A stretch of DNA of 64,000 nucleotides from Bagarius yarrelli (lineage: Eukaryota > Chordata > Actinopteri > Siluriformes > Sisoridae): NCBI GenBank assembly GCA_005784505.1, contig VCAZ01000055.1, positions 2,279,996 through 2,343,995 of the forward strand, in the 5' to 3' direction. The notes below the pieces were generated by a model. That model worked only from the letters and a program-made list of their open reading frames with translations. It was not told the DNA's origin and searched no databases. Below are positions 63,701-64,000 of the stretch, piece after piece; the first letter of the stretch is position 1; each line of letters starts with the position of its first letter. The position numbers were made by a program, and so were the translations under genes.

Positions 63701-63964
63701 CAGCACGTTTCCTTAGGTCTTCAGATTTTGCTCTTCTTTCGGTTAATAGTCCAACACCTTAACCTCTAAGCTACCACTTGTTATTTAACTGTAACAGTGT
63801 AAAGCTTCTCTTGGCCTGTGGCTGTAACCAGATTTTCTTCGGTGTGTAATGTCATGCAGGATGTTGTTTCTGAATCTCATCATTCTCTACAATCTCTGTA
63901 ATGTTTTTAGACATCTCTATCCAGAGGCTCAATTAAACAGACCCCCAAACAAGAACAAGAAGAG
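37112..63964 (+). CDS. cd2ap: CD2AP (CD2-associated SH3 adaptor), 5' part, ten exons
   Basis: Cytoplasmic adaptor of the CD2AP/CIN85 family; it uses three SH3 domains to bind PxxxPR ligands such as CBL and CD2, and a C-terminal part to reach actin-capping protein. Coding segments are 37112-37115, 48887-49047, 54258-54444, 56144-56244, 56485-56605, 58685-58839, 60865-60961, 62020-62114, 62619-62711 and 63911-63964, giving 356 codons with all phases consistent and the gene continuing past the right edge. SH3-A is about residues 1-57, SH3-B 123-175, SH3-C 278-333. The linker has GNVASLVQRISTYG and the block PKKIKGVGFGNIFREGSVKLK, both hallmarks of the family. Human CD2AP is 639 residues, so the proline-rich remainder and C-terminal coiled coil are missing here. 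CIN85 (SH3KBP1) is the alternative; the MVEVVVEFEYEA start, the RQCKVLFEYVPQNEDELELKV wording and the TNFRSF21 neighbour favour CD2AP. Confidence 0.96.
37442..37925 (+). repeat. CT/TCTC pyrimidine tract
   Basis: Long CT runs interrupted by ATTTTCTCTC and TGTCTGTCTC variants. It yields long Leu/Ser-rich open frames on the plus strand and Arg/Glu-rich ones on the minus strand, all spurious. Confidence 0.97.
38280..38452 (-). mobile_element. SINE family S, full length
   Basis: Minus-strand copy: CTTATCCAGAGCGACTTACA, TTGGGGGTTAAGGGCCTTTC, and at the right the complement of a B box (GGAAATCGAACCC) and head (TGGCTCATGGTTAGG). Confidence 0.8.
38629..39165 (+). repeat. 39-bp minisatellite, about 13 copies
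   Basis: Unit GGGTCACTGTGTTTTAGGGT plus TTTGTACTGGTAGCCCTGG. Most copies are nearly identical, differing at CCC/CTC and by small indels. Because 39 is a multiple of three, one frame stays open as repeated GHCVLGFCTGSPG; no splice, start context or homology supports a protein. Confidence 0.95.
39170..40295 (-). pseudogene. Non-LTR retrotransposon reverse transcriptase fragment
   Basis: Minus-strand remnant. From the right: PIFKSGDKFDPNNYRGI-type sequence (about 40210-40150), LSKSQIEFIPQHCSDHIYTL and KIFACFIDS (39827-40099), then CCLSPTVFNIYI and VKFLLYADDLILLCPTA (39618-39830) with the catalytic YADD box, then LKLYDSNIEPILLY and WGPLTNQNFTQWNKHP (39170-39430). The frame is broken repeatedly. 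The clade differs from the RTE copies in this window; I cannot name it with confidence. Confidence 0.85.
40303..40590 (+). repeat. CT tract with internal duplication
   Basis: CT-rich array in which a block of about 85 bases (ending CTGACTCATTGGGTCTGTCT) occurs twice, about 140 bases apart. Confidence 0.9.
42668..42785 (+). mobile_element. SINE family S, 3' fragment
   Basis: GGGCCCCTGAGCACAGCCCC core and CTGCCAAATGGCAGAAATGA tail. Confidence 0.65.
43395..43572 (+). mobile_element. SINE family S, full length with Pol III boxes
   Basis: Best-preserved head: A box TGGCTCATGGTTAAGG, B box GGTTCGATTCT, then GCCCCTGAACAAGGCCCT and GGGCGTCTGCCAAATGCTGT plus AAATG. The two boxes are spaced as in a tRNA. 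Confidence 0.87.
46640..46945 (+). repeat. GA-rich tract with diverged tandem units
   Basis: Purine-rich run with GAGAGAGAGC and GCAGGCGTGCGTGTGAGAG units, becoming GAGAGAGAGCGCGAGCGGCC twice near 46860-46905. Confidence 0.85.
46975..48370 (+). repeat. 44-bp minisatellite, roughly 30 copies
   Basis: Unit TGTGAGGGGAGAGTCAGTTT plus AACCCTGTGTTACTGTAGTA plus GATC. The central copies (47380-48070) are nearly identical while both edges are diverged. Variants differ by CAGCTT/CAGTTT, ACTCTG/ACCCTG, TTACT/TTTCT and short deletions. It ends about 0.5 kb before SH3-A exon 2. Confidence 0.95.
48887..49047 (+). CDS. cd2ap: CD2AP exon 2: SH3-A
   Basis: Acceptor TCTCTCTTCCCTGTAG; donor TCAAG|GTGACC. Encodes residues 2-55: VEFEYEAAHEDELTLRLGD, then EEGWMEGDLNGRRG and LFPDNFVK, the complete first SH3 fold with the ALYDY-equivalent, acidic RT loop, Trp and PxxF/NF motifs. 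The open frame upstream of 48887 is intron. Confidence 0.97.
49158..49510 (+). repeat. TCAC tetranucleotide array with TTATTGAC punctuation
   Basis: CACTCACT runs interrupted every 24-40 bases by TTTTATTGACT, i.e. a loose higher-order repeat. Confidence 0.95.
52051..52190 (+). repeat. Compound GTAT/CTAT microsatellite
   Basis: About 14 GTAT units, 12 CTAT units, then GTAT again. Confidence 0.97.
52236..52402 (-). mobile_element. SINE family S, full length
   Basis: Minus-strand copy from TTTATAGCATTTGGCAGACG through a core deleted for GGGCCCCTGAGC to the head (complement of TTAAGTGGTTAAGGTGTTGG). Confidence 0.8.
52552..52605 (+). repeat. TA dinucleotide microsatellite
   Basis: About 26 TA units. 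Confidence 0.97.
54258..54444 (+). CDS. cd2ap: CD2AP exon 3: linker with Lys-Glu repeat and GNVASLVQR motif
   Basis: Acceptor TGTGTGTGCAG|GAGCTAAG, donor AAAAGGA|GTGAGT. Residues 56-117. Begins ELRKEPKEETKE, then four tandem KEV/KEM steps (KEVKEVKEVKEMKEE), which mammalian CD2AP lacks, then RRSSGNVASLVQRISTYGIP and AGGLG, the family-specific motif between SH3-A and SH3-B. Two frames are open here; phase from both neighbours picks this one. Confidence 0.95.
54445..56143 (+). other. cd2ap: CD2AP intron 3
   Basis: Phase-1 intron of 1699 bases. TTAGGGCTGCAACAAACAAT at 54654 then TGGATTATTATTAAAACAAT looks like the end of a decayed hAT-like element. A GT run lies at 56001-56032. Otherwise AT-rich with no gene. 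Confidence 0.85.
54654..54740 (+). mobile_element. hAT-like element end fragment
   Basis: TAGGGCTGCAACAAACAATT followed by ATTTTAATAGTGGATTATTA and AATCTGCAATTATTCC; same TAGGGCTGCA terminus as the element at 27078. No partner end identified. Confidence 0.5.
56144..56244 (+). CDS. cd2ap: CD2AP exon 4: SH3-B, first half
   Basis: Acceptor TTTGCTGCAG, donor GAGGAG|GTACGA. Residues 118-151: KPKKRQCKVLFEYVPQNEDE, LELKVGEIIEISEE. The basic KKRQCKVLFEY run is characteristic of CD2AP SH3-B. Confidence 0.96.
56485..56605 (+). CDS. cd2ap: CD2AP exon 5: SH3-B, second half
   Basis: Acceptor TGTGTGTTTAG, donor GAGTCAG|GTATCT. Residues 152-191: VEEGWWSGIMNGKSGLFPSN, FVKEIETSEDGESSEVPDES. Supplies the WW pair and PSNF motif of the SH3 ligand groove, then an acidic linker. 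Confidence 0.96.
56888..57140 (+). mobile_element. tRNA-derived SINE, third type
   Basis: GGGGGCAGGGTGGCTCAAAT then GGTTAAGG (A box), GGGTTCAAGCCCC (B box), GGTCCTTGAGCAAGACCCTT, then a non-tRNA body and the 3' end TGTACCTTGCACAATGACAA. Directly followed by the LINE fragment. Confidence 0.85.
57190..58600 (+). pseudogene. LINE reverse-transcriptase fragment split by a later insertion
   Basis: Translation of 57196-57423 gives VIGLISDEDKSVYRLEIDRL, VSWCSFPNLELNNLKT, then in another frame VVDFRKRPSPP-like sequence and VESFCFLGTIL, the post-catalytic part of a non-LTR RT (L2/CR1/Rex-like, clade not certain). The reading resumes after 58254 with ITHPEG-like sequence and a 3' region ending near 58600. 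The insertion at 57424-58254 accounts for the break. Confidence 0.7.
57424..58254 (+). mobile_element. hAT-like element nested in the LINE fragment
   Basis: Imperfect terminal inverted repeats TAGCGGTGCAAC (57424-57435) and the complement of TAGTGGTGCAAC (58243-58254). Flanking octamers atcctcac (57416-57423) and acaatcac (58255-58262) match at five of eight positions. The interior contains a stretch readable as LVTTDNA near 57830, reminiscent of hAT transposase, but no long frame remains. Confidence 0.7.
58648..58682 (+). repeat. TG microsatellite abutting the exon 6 acceptor
   Basis: About 17 TG units ending in GTGCAG, directly forming the polypyrimidine-poor 3' splice region of CD2AP exon 6. 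Confidence 0.95.
58685..58839 (+). CDS. cd2ap: CD2AP exon 6: linker between SH3-B and SH3-C
   Basis: Acceptor is a long TG run ending GTGCAG; donor AAGAAAAA|GTAAGA. Residues 192-243, starting DIKDEVASPLSPGNG and containing QPKKIKGVGFGNIF, REGSVKLKPRLSE, the conserved block before SH3-C, then an acidic/basic DDKKEK end. Confidence 0.95.
59796..60712 (-). pseudogene. Internally deleted RTE LINE copy
   Basis: Minus-strand element. The right end (about 60712-60495) is the 5' leader (complement of GGGTTGCGTCAGGAAGGGG and TTCGACGTAAAAC). It jumps near 60490 straight to the C-terminal RT tail: MSGVMCDRRISARIKGKMYK, MMYGLETVALRKKQ, SELEVAELKMSRFSLRFTRL, DRIRNKFIRG. The left end near 59796 is the typical 3' end. 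Endonuclease and RT catalytic regions are absent. The same family as 4335-6370, with which it shares the CACCCTGTAAT-CACTGTT and CAACATTCAGC segments. Confidence 0.85.
60731..60792 (+). repeat. CT microsatellite
   Basis: About 22 CT units with short interruptions, about 70 bases before CD2AP exon 7. Confidence 0.95.
60865..60961 (+). CDS. cd2ap: CD2AP exon 7: Pro-rich linker
   Basis: Acceptor CTTTATTTGCAG; preferred donor AAAG|GTGAGA at 60962. Encodes residues 244-275 (PVSPLPSAPKPLPVNSALD, then THKMEKDSESRGK). An alternative GT at 60956 is in the same phase and would drop two residues (GK). The longer form keeps a Gly-Lys also present at this spot in the human protein. This exon is poorly conserved and rests on phase, splice sites and position. 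Confidence 0.85.
60962..62019 (+). other. cd2ap: CD2AP intron 7
   Basis: Phase-1 intron of 1058 bases with one SINE (61108-61242). A segment at 61620-61680 (CCTCCTGTGAGGATATAAGG, AAGAAACCTTAGAGGGAAG) resembles a common teleost repeat. Nothing else seen. Confidence 0.8.
61108..61242 (+). mobile_element. SINE family S, headless copy
   Basis: ACCAGCACCACCAAGCCACT, GGGCCCCTAAGCAAGGCCCT, CAGCTGCCAAATTCTGTAAA. Confidence 0.75.
62020..62114 (+). CDS. cd2ap: CD2AP exon 8: SH3-C, first half
   Basis: Acceptor CTCTCCGCCCACAG, donor AGCAAG|GTAAGA. Residues 276-307: VKEYCKAIYNYEATNQDELD then LKEGDIVHLLSK, the first part of the third SH3 domain with its ALYDY-like and acidic RT-loop motifs. The exon opens with TAA, but this is out of frame. 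Confidence 0.96.
62203..62476 (+). repeat. 31-bp tandem array with 94-bp higher-order period
   Basis: Fills more than half of CD2AP intron 8 (62115-62618). Units of ATTGATTGGTTTGGCCCACT plus CTTCATGACATC in about nine copies. Three consecutive unit types (GACCCACTTTCATGAGATC, GGCCCCTCTTCATGACATC, GGCCCACTCTTCATGACATC) repeat as a block, the second block starting 94 bases after the first. Confidence 0.9.
62619..62711 (+). CDS. cd2ap: CD2AP exon 9: SH3-C, second half
   Basis: Acceptor GTATGTTTCAG, donor TCAGAG|GTAAAG. Residues 308-338: DTGEPGWWRGGLNGREGVFP, DNFVVLVSESE, closing the third SH3 fold. Confidence 0.96.
62712..63910 (+). other. cd2ap: CD2AP intron 9
   Basis: Phase-0 intron of 1199 bases; about half is the third MITE-like copy (63060-63660). 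CCAACACCTTAACCTCTAAG near 63741 is a scrap of a minus-strand SINE head. Confidence 0.85.
63060..63660 (+). mobile_element. MITE-like family B, copy 3
   Basis: Shares TGAATCGGATTCATACATTA, ATGTAAACAGACAGATCAG, GCGATCAATGCTACAATC, CTACATTGGGTTGTTTTTCT and the terminal GATCTGCAGTGTAAATGCAG plus CC with the other two copies. The right end is the best preserved: its complement starts AAGGCTGCATTTACACTG. Confidence 0.62.
63911..63964 (+). CDS. cd2ap: CD2AP exon 10: start of Pro-rich region
   Basis: Acceptor AATGTTTTTAG, donor GAAGAG|GTAAGA. Residues 339-356: TSLSRGSIKQTPKQEQEE. In frame and with good splice sites, but this short basic/acidic sequence is not conserved enough to prove identity by itself. 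The gene continues beyond the window. Confidence 0.8.
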
Positions 63965-64000
63965 GTAAGATAAACAGAGTGGAATTTTGAATAGCACAGA

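Noticed and set aside
1..64000. An undescribed multi-gene system
   Set aside because: I looked on both strands for clustered unknown genes, defence-like modules, toxin or phage genes. Only two well-known vertebrate genes and repeats are present.

Overview
This is vertebrate nuclear DNA, almost certainly from a teleost fish. It has long introns with GT/AG boundaries, AT-rich spacers, many simple repeats, tRNA-derived SINEs, Tc1-like and hAT-like DNA transposons, and RTE-type LINE fragments. The SINE families resemble those common in catfish-like (otophysan) genomes, but the species cannot be fixed from the sequence. There is no bacterial, phage, CRISPR or organellar content, and I see no sign of an undescribed gene system.

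Two real protein-coding genes are present, arranged head to head. On the minus strand, TNFRSF21 (death receptor 6) is complete in six exons, from about 29.25 kb down to its stop at 1896. The spliced reading frame is 600 codons plus stop, and all five junction phases agree. On the plus strand, CD2AP starts at 37112 and runs off the right edge. Ten coding exons (356 codons) are visible, covering all three SH3 domains and the start of the proline-rich region. The same neighbour pair, in the same divergent orientation, is known in human on 6p12, so this is conserved microsynteny. TNFRSF21 is a membrane death-domain receptor. CD2AP is a cytoplasmic SH3 adaptor linking membrane receptors to actin and endocytosis. 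Nothing in the sequence says they work in one pathway.

Layout: 1-1895, 3' flank and probable 3' UTR of TNFRSF21; 1896-29301, TNFRSF21 with introns full of repeats (an RTE LINE in intron 4, MITEs in introns 5 and 3, a dead Tc1-like transposon in intron 2, a hAT-like element with 11-bp inverted ends in intron 1); 29302-37111, the divergent promoter interval with a decayed tandem array of about 1.1 kb; 37112-63964, the 5' part of CD2AP. Its intron 1 carries large CT tracts, a 39-bp minisatellite, a LINE fragment and a 44-bp minisatellite of about 1.4 kb just before exon 2. The later introns carry an internally deleted RTE copy, a hAT-like element nested in a LINE fragment, and another MITE copy.

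Most long open frames in the window are repeat-encoded or random and are not annotated as genes. Exon boundaries were set by reading splice sites and checking frame continuity by hand. UTR ends and transcription start sites are not determined.
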